From positions 1-49,273 of the forward strand of contig NZ_JABGNA010000022.1 of the NCBI RefSeq assembly GCF_013149275.1: DNA of 49,273 nucleotides, in the 5' to 3' direction. Each line of letters opens with the position of its first letter. Position 1 is the first letter of the stretch. The stretch is from Mucilaginibacter sp. SG564. GTDB taxonomy: Bacteria; Bacteroidota; Bacteroidia; Sphingobacteriales; Sphingobacteriaceae. Below, in pieces: positions 25,271 to 33,962 of this stretch. Below the pieces are notes generated by a model. That model was not told the DNA's origin. It ran no database searches and saw nothing but the letters and a program-made list of their open reading frames with translations. The translations under genes and the position numbers were made by a program.

Positions 25271-26506
25271 ATGAAACATCTGCTCGTATCACTTCTATGT
25301 TTACTGATGAGTTCTTTTTGCTTCGCGCAGCAAAAAACACTGGACGACTACTTACAGGTAGCCGTAAAGAATAGCCCGCTGTTAAAGGACCTCAACAACC
25401 AGATATTATCGGCACAACTGGATAGCGTCCGGATAAAGGCCGGCTTAAAACCCCAGGTAAGCGCGGGAAGCGCGGGTCTGTATGCCCCGGTTATTCGTGG
25501 CTATGGCTATTCGCAGGCCATTACCAATGGGCAAACGCTTGATGCTTTATTATCTGTCAATAAATCCTTCATCAGCAATGGTTATCTGAAGGCGCAATAT
25601 GCTGGTATCGGCCTTCAGCGCGATTCTTTGCGCAATAATATTAAACTCTCTGAGCAGGATCTGCGCCGCACCATTGCCGCGCAATATATAGCCGCTTATG
25701 GGAGTTTGCAACAGGTAAAGTTTAATAAAGAAGTGGTAACCCTGTTGAGCGGTGAAGAAGACTTGCTCAAAAAACTCACCCGGAATAATGTGTACCATCA
25801 AAGTGATTACCTCACCTTCCTGGTTACTTTAAAACAGGCACAATTACAACTTTCGCAGGCCACGCTACAGTATAAAACAGATTTTGCGACGCTGAATTAC
25901 CTTACCGGTATTACAGATACTACCGTTGCTGAACTACAAAAACCGGCACTGCAAAGAGCGATCAATGCCGACAAAACCAACAGCATATTTTTCAGGCAAT
26001 ACGCACTTGACAGCTTACGGCTGCTCAATACCCGCAAACTCATCGATTACACCTACAAACCCCAGGTAAAAGCCTTTGCCGATGGTGGTTATAACTCCGA
26101 TCTGACCGCCCTTTATTATAAACATTTTGGTACCAGTATTGGCTTTAGCCTTACTGTACCTATTTACGATGGCGGTCAGCGTAAGCTATCATACAAAAAA
26201 CTATCGCTGGAAGAAGAATCCCGCAAAAACTATAAGAGCTTTTTTGCCCAGCAATATAGTCAGCAGATCATCCAGCTGAACCAGCAGATAGATGGCTATG
26301 ATACGCTGATAGCAGATATCAACAACCAGTTCAAATACTCCGAAACTTTAATCAAAGTAGATACTCAACTGTTACAAACCGGCGATCTGCGGATGGCTGA
26401 TCTGATACTGGCTATCAATAATTATCTCAGCATCCGTAACCTGCTAACGCAAAATACCATCAGCAGATTGCTGCTCATTAACCAACTCAACTACTGGAAC
26501 CGATAA
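25271..26506 (+). CDS. TolC family outer-membrane efflux protein
   Basis: Outer-membrane channel of 411 residues with signal peptide MKHLLVSLLCLLMSSFCFAQ. The body is the duplicated helical hairpin of TolC proteins: LQVAVKNSPLLKDLNNQILSAQLDSVRIKAGLKPQVS at the start of repeat 1 and a matching LRLLNTRKLIDYTYKPQVKAFADGGYNSD plus SIGFSLTVPIYDGGQR in repeat 2. The gene is 1 bp upstream of the adaptor gene and 145 bp after the kinase gene. The gap contains an inverted pair (GCTTAG near 25200, CTAAGC near 25224) that may mark a regulator site. It forms the outer part of the tripartite pump. Confidence 0.93.
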   Translation: MKHLLVSLLCLLMSSFCFAQQKTLDDYLQVAVKNSPLLKDLNNQILSAQLDSVRIKAGLKPQVSAGSAGLYAPVIRGYGYSQAITNGQTLDALLSVNKSFISNGYLKAQYAGIGLQRDSLRNNIKLSEQDLRRTIAAQYIAAYGSLQQVKFNKEVVTLLSGEEDLLKKLTRNNVYHQSDYLTFLVTLKQAQLQLSQATLQYKTDFATLNYLTGITDTTVAELQKPALQRAINADKTNSIFFRQYALDSLRLLNTRKLIDYTYKPQVKAFADGGYNSDLTALYYKHFGTSIGFSLTVPIYDGGQRKLSYKKLSLEEESRKNYKSFFAQQYSQQIIQLNQQIDGYDTLIADINNQFKYSETLIKVDTQLLQTGDLRMADLILAINNYLSIRNLLTQNTISRLLLINQLNYWNR

Positions 26507-26507
26507 T

Positions 26508-27452
26508 ATGAAGACTTTATCATCGCCATATTTTAAATTTTTAACCTTCGCGTGCGCGTGCCTGATATTAACCATATCGGCATGTAACCATGATACCGCT
26601 GCCGCAGACGATGCCCCTGTACAATCACAAACACCGGTTACGGTAACTTCCATCAGTAATGGCACCATGGCCGATTCTATCACGCTCAACGCCACTTCAT
26701 CGTTCATGCAGAAGAGCTATGTAAAAGCCAACGCCATAGGCTATATACAACGCGTATATGTAAAGCCCGGGCAATATGTAAGCGCGGGCCAATTGCTGTT
26801 CACCATAAAAACCAAAGAGGCGCAAAGCATTGGCAATACCATCAATGTGCTGGATACCACCTTTAAGTTTTCGGGCGTAAATCGGATCAAAGCATCAAGC
26901 AGCGGCTACATAACTCAACTGCTGCACCAGGTTGGCGACTATGTACAAGATGGTGAACAATTGGCCGCCATAAGTGATAAAGAAAGTTTTGCCTTTGTGA
27001 TGCAGCTGCCTTACGAACTTCAAAGCACACTGCACAACAACCAGGATATTACTCTCACTTTACCCGGTGGACACACACTCAACGGTCGTGTAGCCTTAGT
27101 TTTACCTTCGGTTGATACCCTGTCGCAAACACAGGGTGTGGTGATCAGGGTACACAGCGCCGATCCTATCCCCGAAAACCTGGTGGCCCGGGCGCATGTC
27201 ATTAAATCGGCAAAAAGTAATGTACCCTCGCTACCCAAATCGGCTGTGTTAGCTAATGAAACACAAACCGATTTCTGGGTGATGAAACTCATTAATGATA
27301 CCACCGCCATCAAAGTGGCAGTACAAAAGGGAATTGAAACAGGCACTCAGGTAGAGATACTTTCGCCAAAGTTTGGCCCGGCGGATAAAATTGTGGTTAC
27401 CGGTAATTATGGATTGGCTGATACTGCCAAAGTGAAAATTGTGAAGCCATGA
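26508..27452 (+). CDS. RND efflux periplasmic adaptor lipoprotein
   Basis: Membrane-fusion protein of 314 residues. A lipoprotein signal ends at ISAC, with the modified Cys at about residue 26. The biotinyl-lipoyl-like halves are visible as YIQRVYVKPGQYVSAGQLLFTIKTKEA and SSGYITQLLHQVGDYVQDGEQLAAISD. The helical hairpin between them is very short, as in short adaptors of Bacteroidota. The beta-barrel and membrane-proximal parts follow. The stop overlaps the RND pump start by 4 bp (ATGA), so their translation is coupled. The protein joins the RND permease to TolC. Confidence 0.92.
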   Translation: MKTLSSPYFKFLTFACACLILTISACNHDTAAADDAPVQSQTPVTVTSISNGTMADSITLNATSSFMQKSYVKANAIGYIQRVYVKPGQYVSAGQLLFTIKTKEAQSIGNTINVLDTTFKFSGVNRIKASSSGYITQLLHQVGDYVQDGEQLAAISDKESFAFVMQLPYELQSTLHNNQDITLTLPGGHTLNGRVALVLPSVDTLSQTQGVVIRVHSADPIPENLVARAHVIKSAKSNVPSLPKSAVLANETQTDFWVMKLINDTTAIKVAVQKGIETGTQVEILSPKFGPADKIVVTGNYGLADTAKVKIVKP

Positions 27453-30400
27453 AAAACCTGAATAACTTTTTCATCACGCATAAAAAACCTATCAGTTTGA
27501 TGTTGTTCATCATATTGCTGGGTGGCGGTTTTGCCTATTCGCGCTTACAAACTTCCTTGTTCCCGGAAATCACTTTTCCTAAGATCAAGATCATAGCCGA
27601 TGCCGGTTTGCAGCCGGTAAACAAAATGATGATCACGGTGACTAAACCACTGGAAAACGCCGTAAAGCAGGTGCCTAACCTGCAATATGTACGTAGCACT
27701 ACCAGCCGCGGAAGCTGCGAAATATCAGCCTTCATGAACTGGAACGCGGATATCGACCTGAGTCAGCAACAGATCCAATCGCGTATAGATCAGATCAAGA
27801 ATGACCTCCCGCCGGATGTGAATATCAGTGTCGAGAAAATGAATCCCTCTATCCTGCCGGTAAGCGGGTATACGCTGGAGAGCCATAGTAAATCGCCCAT
27901 TGAATTAAAACAGCTGGCCACCTATACGGTAAAACCATTTCTGTCGCAAGTGGATGGCGTGTCCGAGATCAGGGTTATCGGCGGTAAAACCAAAGAATAT
28001 TGGCTGGTGCTGAACGCCCAAAAGATGAGCTCATTGGGCCTTACGCCAGACATCATAACCAATACGATGGCGCAAACAGGTTTTATTAAATCAGAAGGCT
28101 ATCTGTCGGATTATAAAATGCTGTATCTAACCGTGACCGACGCATCCGTAAATACCAGCAAACAACTGGAAAACATGGTGATCAGCAATAACCGGAAACG
28201 GGTAATTCAGCTTAAAGATATCGGCAGCATACAGATCAATCCCGGTATTGAGTATACCAAGGTAAACGCCAATGGTCATGAGGGTGTTCTGATCGCAGTG
28301 ATCAAACAGCCCAATGCTAATTTGATCGACCTCTCTGATGCCATGACCCAAAAGGTTGCCGATCTGCAGAAGATCCTTCCGGCCGGCGTTACCATCAAAC
28401 CATACTATGTTCAAGCCGATTTTGTAAATGCCTCTGTAAAAAGCGTAGGCGACAGTTTATGGGTGGGGCTGGCGCTCGCTATTATTGTAGCTATTATTTT
28501 TTTATGGTCGATAAAAGCCAGCGCCACTATTCTGATCACCATCCCGGTTACGCTTTGCCTCACCCTGATTGTTCTGTACGCCTTGGGTTATACCTTTAAT
28601 ATCATGACGCTGGGCGCCATAGCAGCAGCCATAGGTTTGATCATTGACGATGCCATTGTGGTTGTAGAACAGATCCACCGCACGCATGAGGAACATCCGG
28701 AAGAGCCAACCCTTACCCTACTACAACGGGCGGTTGATTATCTTTTCCCGGCCATGGTTGGTTCGTCCATCAGTACCATCGTTATTTTTATTCCGTTCAT
28801 CATGATGAGTGGTGTTGCCGGTGCCTATTTTAAGGTAATGACCGACACGATGATCATCACCTTGGTTTGCTCCTTTTTTGTAACCTGGATAGGCTTACCA
28901 GTCATATACCTGTTGCTTACCCGCAACCACCAAACCAACAGTGTACAGGTAAAAGAAGCGCATGGGGTAAAACAGCAGCGCTGGGTATCGTTTTTCATTC
29001 TCCGTCCTTATTTAAGCATCATTATGATGCTGGCGCTTGCTGCCGTCATTATTTTTATTCCTGCCGGCTTAAAAACGGGCTTTTTACCAGACATGGATGA
29101 GGGCAGCATTGTACTGGATTACACTTCGCCGCCAGGAACATCGCTTGAGGAAACCGACCGAATGTTGCGCGACATCGAGAAGATCATCATCAAAGAACCC
29201 GAAGTGGCTGCCTATTCACGCAGAACGGGTACACAAATGGGTTTCTTTATAACCGAGCCCAACACCGGCGATTACCTGATACAGCTTAAAAAAGGTCACG
29301 ATAAAACTACCGAAGAAGTGATCAGTGATCTGCGCCAGAAGATCGAATCGACCCAGCCTGCCCTAAGGGTAGATTTTGGACAGGTGATTGGTGATATGTT
29401 AGGCGACCTGATGACATCTACCCAGCCCATCGAGATCAAAGTTTTTGGCGACGACCAGGTTAAACTGCAACAGCTATCCAAACAAATAGCCGCCGCTGTA
29501 ACCAATGTAAAAGGCACAGCCGATGTATTTGATGGCATTGTGGTTGCCGGGCCATCGGTAAACATTATACCCGATTATACCATGCTGGCGCAGTACAATT
29601 TGACGCCGGCCAATCTGCAAACGCAGGTACAATCCGCATTACAGGGTAATGTGATAGGTAGTTTGTTTGAGAAAGAACAACAATCACCCATCCGCATGGT
29701 TTATCCCGGTAATCGCTCTTTAGATGTGGCCAGCCTTAAAAAACTAACCGTGTTTTTACCCAATGGCAAACCATTGCCTATCAGTCAGCTGGCCAATGTG
29801 GAATTAAGAACGGGCGACGCGGAGGTACAACGCGAAAACCTGCAGGCCATGGGTGTTATCAGTGCCCGGCTGGATAATGTAGATCTGGGTTCGGTTATGC
29901 CGGCCATCAAAAAAAATATCAGCGCCATCAATCTGCCCACCGGATACCATGTGGAATATGGGGGTGCTTATGCCGAGCAGCAACAATCATTCAAGGAGCT
30001 GTTGATCATCCTGATTACTTCAAGCCTGTTGGTTTTTGGTGTGATCCTTTTCCTGTTTAAACAGTTCCGCATCGCGCTGCTCATCCTGGTAGTGGCGGTA
30101 TTGGGTATCGGCGGTAGTTTCCTGGCCTTATGGTTAACGCAAACGCCATTGAACGTGGGTAGCTATACCGGCCTCATCATGATTGTGGGTATCATCGGCG
30201 AAAATGCCATATTTACTTTCTGGCAGTTCAGGGAAAGTACCCGGCATAAAAATATCAACGAGGCTATTATCTATTCTATCTCTACCCGTTTAAGGCCCAA
30301 ATTAATGACCGCACTTGGGGCCATTATTGCCTTGTTGCCATTGGCATTGGGCATCGGTGCCGGCGCGCAACTTCATCAGCCATTGGCTATCGCGGTTATC

Positions 30401-30505
30401 GGTGGATTTCTGGCAGCATTGCCTTTGTTGTTAATCGTACTGCCCAGTATGTTATGGTTGCTTTATCGTAATCATACATTTGTGCATAGGCCGGTAACTA
30501 CGTAG
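27449..30505 (+). CDS. Efflux RND transporter permease (HAE-like)
   Basis: Inner-membrane proton-driven pump of 1018 residues with 12 predicted helices and two large periplasmic loops. The proton relay pair is Asp400-Asp401 in GLIIDDAIVVVEQIHR of TM4, the double-Asp form typical of multidrug (HAE) rather than heavy-metal RND pumps. Other hallmarks are SRLQTSLFPEITFPKIKI after TM1, FLPDMDEGSIVLDYTSPPGTSLEETDRM at the start of the second half, and RPKLMTALGAIIALLPLALGIGAGAQLHQPLAIAVIGG near the end. It closes the operon that starts with a two-component system, so expression is likely inducible. The substrate is probably organic or antimicrobial, but this is inferred. Confidence 0.94.
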   Translation: MKNLNNFFITHKKPISLMLFIILLGGGFAYSRLQTSLFPEITFPKIKIIADAGLQPVNKMMITVTKPLENAVKQVPNLQYVRSTTSRGSCEISAFMNWNADIDLSQQQIQSRIDQIKNDLPPDVNISVEKMNPSILPVSGYTLESHSKSPIELKQLATYTVKPFLSQVDGVSEIRVIGGKTKEYWLVLNAQKMSSLGLTPDIITNTMAQTGFIKSEGYLSDYKMLYLTVTDASVNTSKQLENMVISNNRKRVIQLKDIGSIQINPGIEYTKVNANGHEGVLIAVIKQPNANLIDLSDAMTQKVADLQKILPAGVTIKPYYVQADFVNASVKSVGDSLWVGLALAIIVAIIFLWSIKASATILITIPVTLCLTLIVLYALGYTFNIMTLGAIAAAIGLIIDDAIVVVEQIHRTHEEHPEEPTLTLLQRAVDYLFPAMVGSSISTIVIFIPFIMMSGVAGAYFKVMTDTMIITLVCSFFVTWIGLPVIYLLLTRNHQTNSVQVKEAHGVKQQRWVSFFILRPYLSIIMMLALAAVIIFIPAGLKTGFLPDMDEGSIVLDYTSPPGTSLEETDRMLRDIEKIIIKEPEVAAYSRRTGTQMGFFITEPNTGDYLIQLKKGHDKTTEEVISDLRQKIESTQPALRVDFGQVIGDMLGDLMTSTQPIEIKVFGDDQVKLQQLSKQIAAAVTNVKGTADVFDGIVVAGPSVNIIPDYTMLAQYNLTPANLQTQVQSALQGNVIGSLFEKEQQSPIRMVYPGNRSLDVASLKKLTVFLPNGKPLPISQLANVELRTGDAEVQRENLQAMGVISARLDNVDLGSVMPAIKKNISAINLPTGYHVEYGGAYAEQQQSFKELLIILITSSLLVFGVILFLFKQFRIALLILVVAVLGIGGSFLALWLTQTPLNVGSYTGLIMIVGIIGENAIFTFWQFRESTRHKNINEAIIYSISTRLRPKLMTALGAIIALLPLALGIGAGAQLHQPLAIAVIGGFLAALPLLLIVLPSMLWLLYRNHTFVHRPVTT

Positions 30506-30537
30506 TTTGAGCGTAATTAAAGCCGGGTCGCAGAATT

Positions 30538-30715
30538 AACTCACCCGATCTACGCTGTTAATACACGCGTCATTGCGAGGAGGAACGACGTGGCAATCCC
30601 CAATCTGCAGAGCCACTCTGTGTAGTTAGGGATTGCCACGCTATCGCCCGCAATGACGCGTAGAGAAATAGCAGTCGGAGGAGGGGTAACGGGCGCAGCG
30701 ATGTCGGGGTGAGTT
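30538..30715. repeat. Nested palindromic repeat, copy 2 of the CGCGTCATTGCGA family inside a second inverted repeat
   Basis: ACGCGTCATTGCG (30565-30577) is the exact inverse of CGCAATGACGCGT (30649-30661), and the element matches the one at 16503-16595 over most of its length. It is nested inside an outer pair, AACTCACCC (30538-30546) and GGGTGAGTT (30707-30715). This occupies the 297-bp gap between the RND pump and the next regulator. Confidence 0.8.
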
Positions 30716-30726
30716 GATATACGACT

Positions 30727-30767
30727 GGTTTTCCAATCATACGATCAAAGCCACAGCGGTTTTCCAA
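30727..30767 (+). promoter_or_regulatory. Direct repeat upstream of the second response regulator
   Basis: GGTTTTCCAA occurs at 30727-30736 and 30758-30767, a 31-bp period (about three helical turns), 36 bp before the regulator ATG. Response regulators of the OmpR class bind direct repeats, so autoregulation is possible. Two copies only; pattern-based. Confidence 0.35.
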
Positions 30768-30802
30768 ATATTATACAGAGATTTGCAGGTAAATGATATC
30801 CT

Positions 30803-31483
30803 ATGCACATACTCGTTATTGAAGATGAACAAAGAGTAGCCGAGCTGATCAAAAAAGGGCTCGAAGAACACGGCTTCCAGATAACGCTGGCATACGATGG
30901 GGAGATGGGGAAAAAACTATCCCTGTCAAAAGAATTTGATCTTATTCTGATGGATATCATTCTTCCCAAGATCAACGGGATAGACCTATGTAAGGAAATA
31001 CGAAGCTCCCGACCTGATATCCCAATTATCATGCTCACCGCATTAGGTACTACAGATGATAAAGTAGAGGGCTTTGATGCCGGAGCAAACGACTACCTGG
31101 TAAAACCTTTTGACTTTCGTGAGCTTCATGCACGCATCCGTGCGTTAACCAACCGGGTTCAGCACAATAATACTTTTAACCAGGGCTTTATTTTGCGCTT
31201 TGCCGATCTGGAAATGAACCTGCAAACCAAGATCGTGACCAGGAATAATGAGGTGATTGACCTCACACCTAAAGAATTTCGCTTATTGGAGTATATGATG
31301 AAGAATGCCCAGCGCGTTTTATCCAGAACCGAGATAGCCGAAAAAGTTTGGGACACCTTTGATTCGGGCACCAATTTTATTGATGTCTACATCAACTACC
31401 TCCGGAAAAAGATCGACAAGAACTTCGCTACCAAACTCATACACACCAAGCCGGGCATGGGCTTTATTTTCAAAGAAGGATGA
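30803..31483 (+). CDS. OmpR/PhoB-type response regulator next to mgtC/mgtA and metal efflux genes
   Basis: Response regulator of 226 residues. Receiver: acidic pocket Glu7/Asp8, phosphoacceptor Asp51 in LMDIILPKINGIDL, Thr79 and Lys101 (VKPFD). The winged-helix effector domain covers about 128-224 (VIDLTPKEFRLLEYMMKNAQRVLSRTEIAEKVW, INYLRKKIDK, HTKPGMGFIF), the CusR/CopR-like form. The kinase gene overlaps its stop by 4 bp. The genes that follow encode MgtC, MgtA and a heavy-metal RND pump, all on the same strand, so these are its most likely targets. It is not the close paralogue of the regulator at 23192, which resembles the right-edge one. Confidence 0.94.
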   Translation: MHILVIEDEQRVAELIKKGLEEHGFQITLAYDGEMGKKLSLSKEFDLILMDIILPKINGIDLCKEIRSSRPDIPIIMLTALGTTDDKVEGFDAGANDYLVKPFDFRELHARIRALTNRVQHNNTFNQGFILRFADLEMNLQTKIVTRNNEVIDLTPKEFRLLEYMMKNAQRVLSRTEIAEKVWDTFDSGTNFIDVYINYLRKKIDKNFATKLIHTKPGMGFIFKEG

Positions 31484-32847
31484 AGATCAGGACCCAACTT
31501 TTATTGTTGTTTTTAGGATTGTTCGGAGTACTCCTGCTCGCGTTTTCCATATTTATATACTTATCCTCGGCGCAAACCCGCAAAGACGAATATTACAACC
31601 AACTAAAAAGGGAGGCCATCACCAAAGCCAACCTGCTTTTTGATGCTAAAGTTGCTCCATCGGTATTACAACTGATTTATAAAAGTTCTTCCAACGCCCT
31701 CTTTGAAGAAGAAGTGGCTATTTACGATACCTCGTTCAATTTATTATATCATGATGCCGTACAAATTGATAAGGTAAAAGAAACCCGGCAAATGATCGAC
31801 CAGATCGTACAGCAAAAAGAGATCACCTTTGACCAAGGCCGTTTGCAGGTGGTGGGGCTTTTATACACGCATCATGGCAAAAACTATGTCATTACAGCGG
31901 CTGCTAATGATGAGTATGGTCTGCAACGCCTGGGAGAATTAAAAAACACGCTGATCCTGTCGTTCATCATCATTATCTGTTTTACCGTTATTGCCGGCTA
32001 TTACTTTGCCGGCAGGGCCCTGAAACCCGTTGCCGAGATTATTGATAATGTAAAGGAAATTACGGCAACCCGCCTGGATATGCGCGTACCTGTTAAAAGT
32101 GAAAAAGACGAAATTGGTGAGCTGGCCATCACATTTAACCAAATGCTTGATCGCTTGGAGAACTCCTTTAACGCGCAAAAAAGTTTTGTTAATAACATAT
32201 CCCATGAACTCCGCACGCCGCTTGCCACAGTGGTTGGGGAACTACAGCTTGCACTTATAAAAGACCGTTCCATAGCAGAATATAAAGAGGTGATTGGCTT
32301 ATCGCTTCATGATGCCAAAAGATTGGTAAAACTATCCAACGGCCTGCTCGACCTGGCCAAAGCCAGTTTTGACCAAAAGGAGATCAGGATGAAAGAACTG
32401 CGGGTGGATGAATTATTAATGGATGCCCGCGAAACCGTTATCAAAACAATGGATGGTTTTAATGTGGATGTATTGTTTGAGCAGGAAATAGAAGATGATG
32501 ATAATATTTCTGTGATGGGTAATGAATACTTGTTAAAAGTGGCATTTATCAACCTTATGGAAAACGCCTGCAAATTCTCGCCCGATCATCTATGCACCGT
32601 AACCATCACTTATCTGCAGGACAAGGTAATCCTGGTCTTTAAAGACAACGGCATAGGCATCAAAGCACAGGACATCCCGCATATTTTCTCGGAATTTTAT
32701 CGCGGCACCAATAAGGATTTTACCTGGGGAAATGGCATAGGCTTATCCTTAACCGATAAAATAATCTCTATGCACGGAGGCAGCATTAGCGTAGCCTCAA
32801 CAGAAAATAAAGGCAGCACTTTTACCATTACGCTCCACCACGTTTAG
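31480..32847 (+). CDS. Sensor histidine kinase (HAMP-containing, CusS-like layout)
   Basis: Inner-membrane kinase of 455 residues. Membrane helices at about 7-28 and 156-177 enclose a roughly 125-residue periplasmic sensor. HAMP follows at about 178-230. HisKA has phosphoacceptor His242 in ISHELRTPLATVVGE. HATPase_c has N-box NLMENACKFSP (358-368), G1 DNGIGI (389-394) and G2 GNGIGLSL (417-424), all intact. Its ATGA overlap couples it to the regulator gene. The layout resembles CusS-type heavy-metal sensors, and the downstream metal genes fit that; a cation or an envelope signal is inferred, not shown. Confidence 0.94.
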   Translation: MKIRTQLLLLFLGLFGVLLLAFSIFIYLSSAQTRKDEYYNQLKREAITKANLLFDAKVAPSVLQLIYKSSSNALFEEEVAIYDTSFNLLYHDAVQIDKVKETRQMIDQIVQQKEITFDQGRLQVVGLLYTHHGKNYVITAAANDEYGLQRLGELKNTLILSFIIIICFTVIAGYYFAGRALKPVAEIIDNVKEITATRLDMRVPVKSEKDEIGELAITFNQMLDRLENSFNAQKSFVNNISHELRTPLATVVGELQLALIKDRSIAEYKEVIGLSLHDAKRLVKLSNGLLDLAKASFDQKEIRMKELRVDELLMDARETVIKTMDGFNVDVLFEQEIEDDDNISVMGNEYLLKVAFINLMENACKFSPDHLCTVTITYLQDKVILVFKDNGIGIKAQDIPHIFSEFYRGTNKDFTWGNGIGLSLTDKIISMHGGSISVASTENKGSTFTITLHHV

Positions 32848-33047
32848 CCTTTATTTTTCTAATAAATTTCTAATAAATTTCTGTTTCTCCTCTAACGGCC
32901 TTTTTCAAAAAGTCGCCTTACTTTTGCTGCACAATAAAAAAACAACAGATGGACTCAGGCCCCGAATCGTATTTAAAAATTAATAGTTAACCGCCCGCCT
33001 ATTACATAACCCTGTTATGCTGATGAGGCCGGCACAACAACAGCGTT

Positions 33048-33251
33048 ATGTTCAAATTTCTGACTTTCAGCAAATTGAACCGCCACTATCTGGGAGATGG
33101 TGGAAGTTCAAACCATATGCCTGCTACAAATAACGGTGCAGAACAAGAAGTATTTTCTACCCAGATCTTTTTCAGCAGCCCCGCAGGCGAACTCTTCGAT
33201 TACCGTCAACTCAAAAAAAGGAGGAAGATTCGCCATGCTCACAATTTATGA
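33048..33251 (+). CDS. Possible leader peptide overlapping mgtC
   Basis: Open frame of 67 codons starting at ATG 33048 and ending 17 bases inside the MgtC gene. Codon choice looks like that of neighbouring genes. The peptide has no membrane segment and ends in a strongly basic stretch (QLKKRRKIRHAHNL). The codons for KKRRK form the purine-rich AAAGGAGGAAG that precedes the mgtC ATG, so ribosomes translating this frame would directly affect mgtC initiation. Leader peptides control mgtA/mgtCBR in Salmonella, which makes a similar role attractive, but there is no sequence kinship I can see. The preceding part of the 387-bp gap (32848-33047) holds a TAATAAATTTC direct repeat near 32861 and no recognised riboswitch. 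It could also be non-coding leader RNA. Confidence 0.45.
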   Translation: MFKFLTFSKLNRHYLGDGGSSNHMPATNNGAEQEVFSTQIFFSSPAGELFDYRQLKKRRKIRHAHNL

Positions 33252-33942
33252 TTTCACCTTAAGGCTAACTGTGGCCTTTATGCTCGGTGCCGTGATCGGT
33301 ACTGAGCGCCAGTGGCGGCAACGGATGGCAGGCCTCCGTACCAATATGCTGGTTGCTTTGGGGGCATGTATGTTTGTAGCCCTTGGAGTACGCATAGGGG
33401 GTGATGCCACGGGCCGTATATCCTCTTACGTGGTAAGCGGCATCGGCTTCCTGGGTGCAGGCGTCATCATGAAAGATGACGTTAACATCAGGGGTTTAAA
33501 CACTGCTGCTACACTGTGGTGCTCGGCAGCAGTAGGCGCATCATGCGGTACCGGGTTTATTGCGGAAGCTTGCATCGGGTCGGCATTTATCATTCTTACC
33601 CATGTGGTGATGCGCCCGCTTGGTACACGGCTTAGTCGTCTGCCTCTGAATAAAGACACCTCCGTTCCGGTGCACTATCTCATCATCATTAAATGCAGGC
33701 AGGAGGTTGAAAATCATCTCCGGGTATTGTTGTTGCAGTTTACCAATCATGATGAAAAGATATTGCTTCGTTCGCTTAAAAGTACCGACGATAATGACAG
33801 CAGCATAGCCGTTATCACCGCCGAGATCCTGGCTAATGGAAATGAAGATACCGCCATGGAAAAAATAGCAGGCCGCCTTACCATAGAGCACCAGGTTTAT
33901 GAAGTAAGCTGGAATAAAGCCGGCCATGAAAACGATCTGTAA
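33235..33942 (+). CDS. MgtC/SapB family membrane protein
   Basis: Inner-membrane protein of 235 residues. The frame is open from 33097, but family members start as here with a short lead (MLTIYDFTLRLTVAFMLGAVIGTERQWRQRMAGLRTNMLVALGA), and the ATG at 33235 has a rare purine-rich AGGAGG 10 bases upstream. Four to five membrane helices fill residues 1-130, with the MgtC signatures GTERQWRQRMAGLRTN and GIGFLGAGVIMKDDVNIRGLNTAATLWCSAAVGA. A C-terminal cytosolic ACT-like domain follows (about 145-235). MgtC proteins help cells survive low Mg2+ and modulate ATP synthase or phosphate uptake; they are not Mg2+ transporters themselves. mgtA follows after 20 bp, as in the classical mgtCB pairing. Confidence 0.92.
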   Translation: MLTIYDFTLRLTVAFMLGAVIGTERQWRQRMAGLRTNMLVALGACMFVALGVRIGGDATGRISSYVVSGIGFLGAGVIMKDDVNIRGLNTAATLWCSAAVGASCGTGFIAEACIGSAFIILTHVVMRPLGTRLSRLPLNKDTSVPVHYLIIIKCRQEVENHLRVLLLQFTNHDEKILLRSLKSTDDNDSSIAVITAEILANGNEDTAMEKIAGRLTIEHQVYEVSWNKAGHENDL

Positions 33943-33962
33943 AACATATAAAATATTAAGTA

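Noticed and set aside
33097..33234. N-terminal extension of MgtC from the upstream ATG at 33097
   Set aside because: The added 46 residues do not resemble MgtC proteins, and the overlapping frame at 33048 looks more like coding sequence. The ATG at 33235 gives the family N-terminus.
32940..33235. M-box (ykoK) Mg2+ riboswitch upstream of mgtC/mgtA
   Set aside because: The expected conserved blocks (GTTAGGTGAGGCTCCT, CTGCTGCCCA, GTGCTAAAGCTC) are absent; only a short TGATGAGGCCGGCAC resembles one part.
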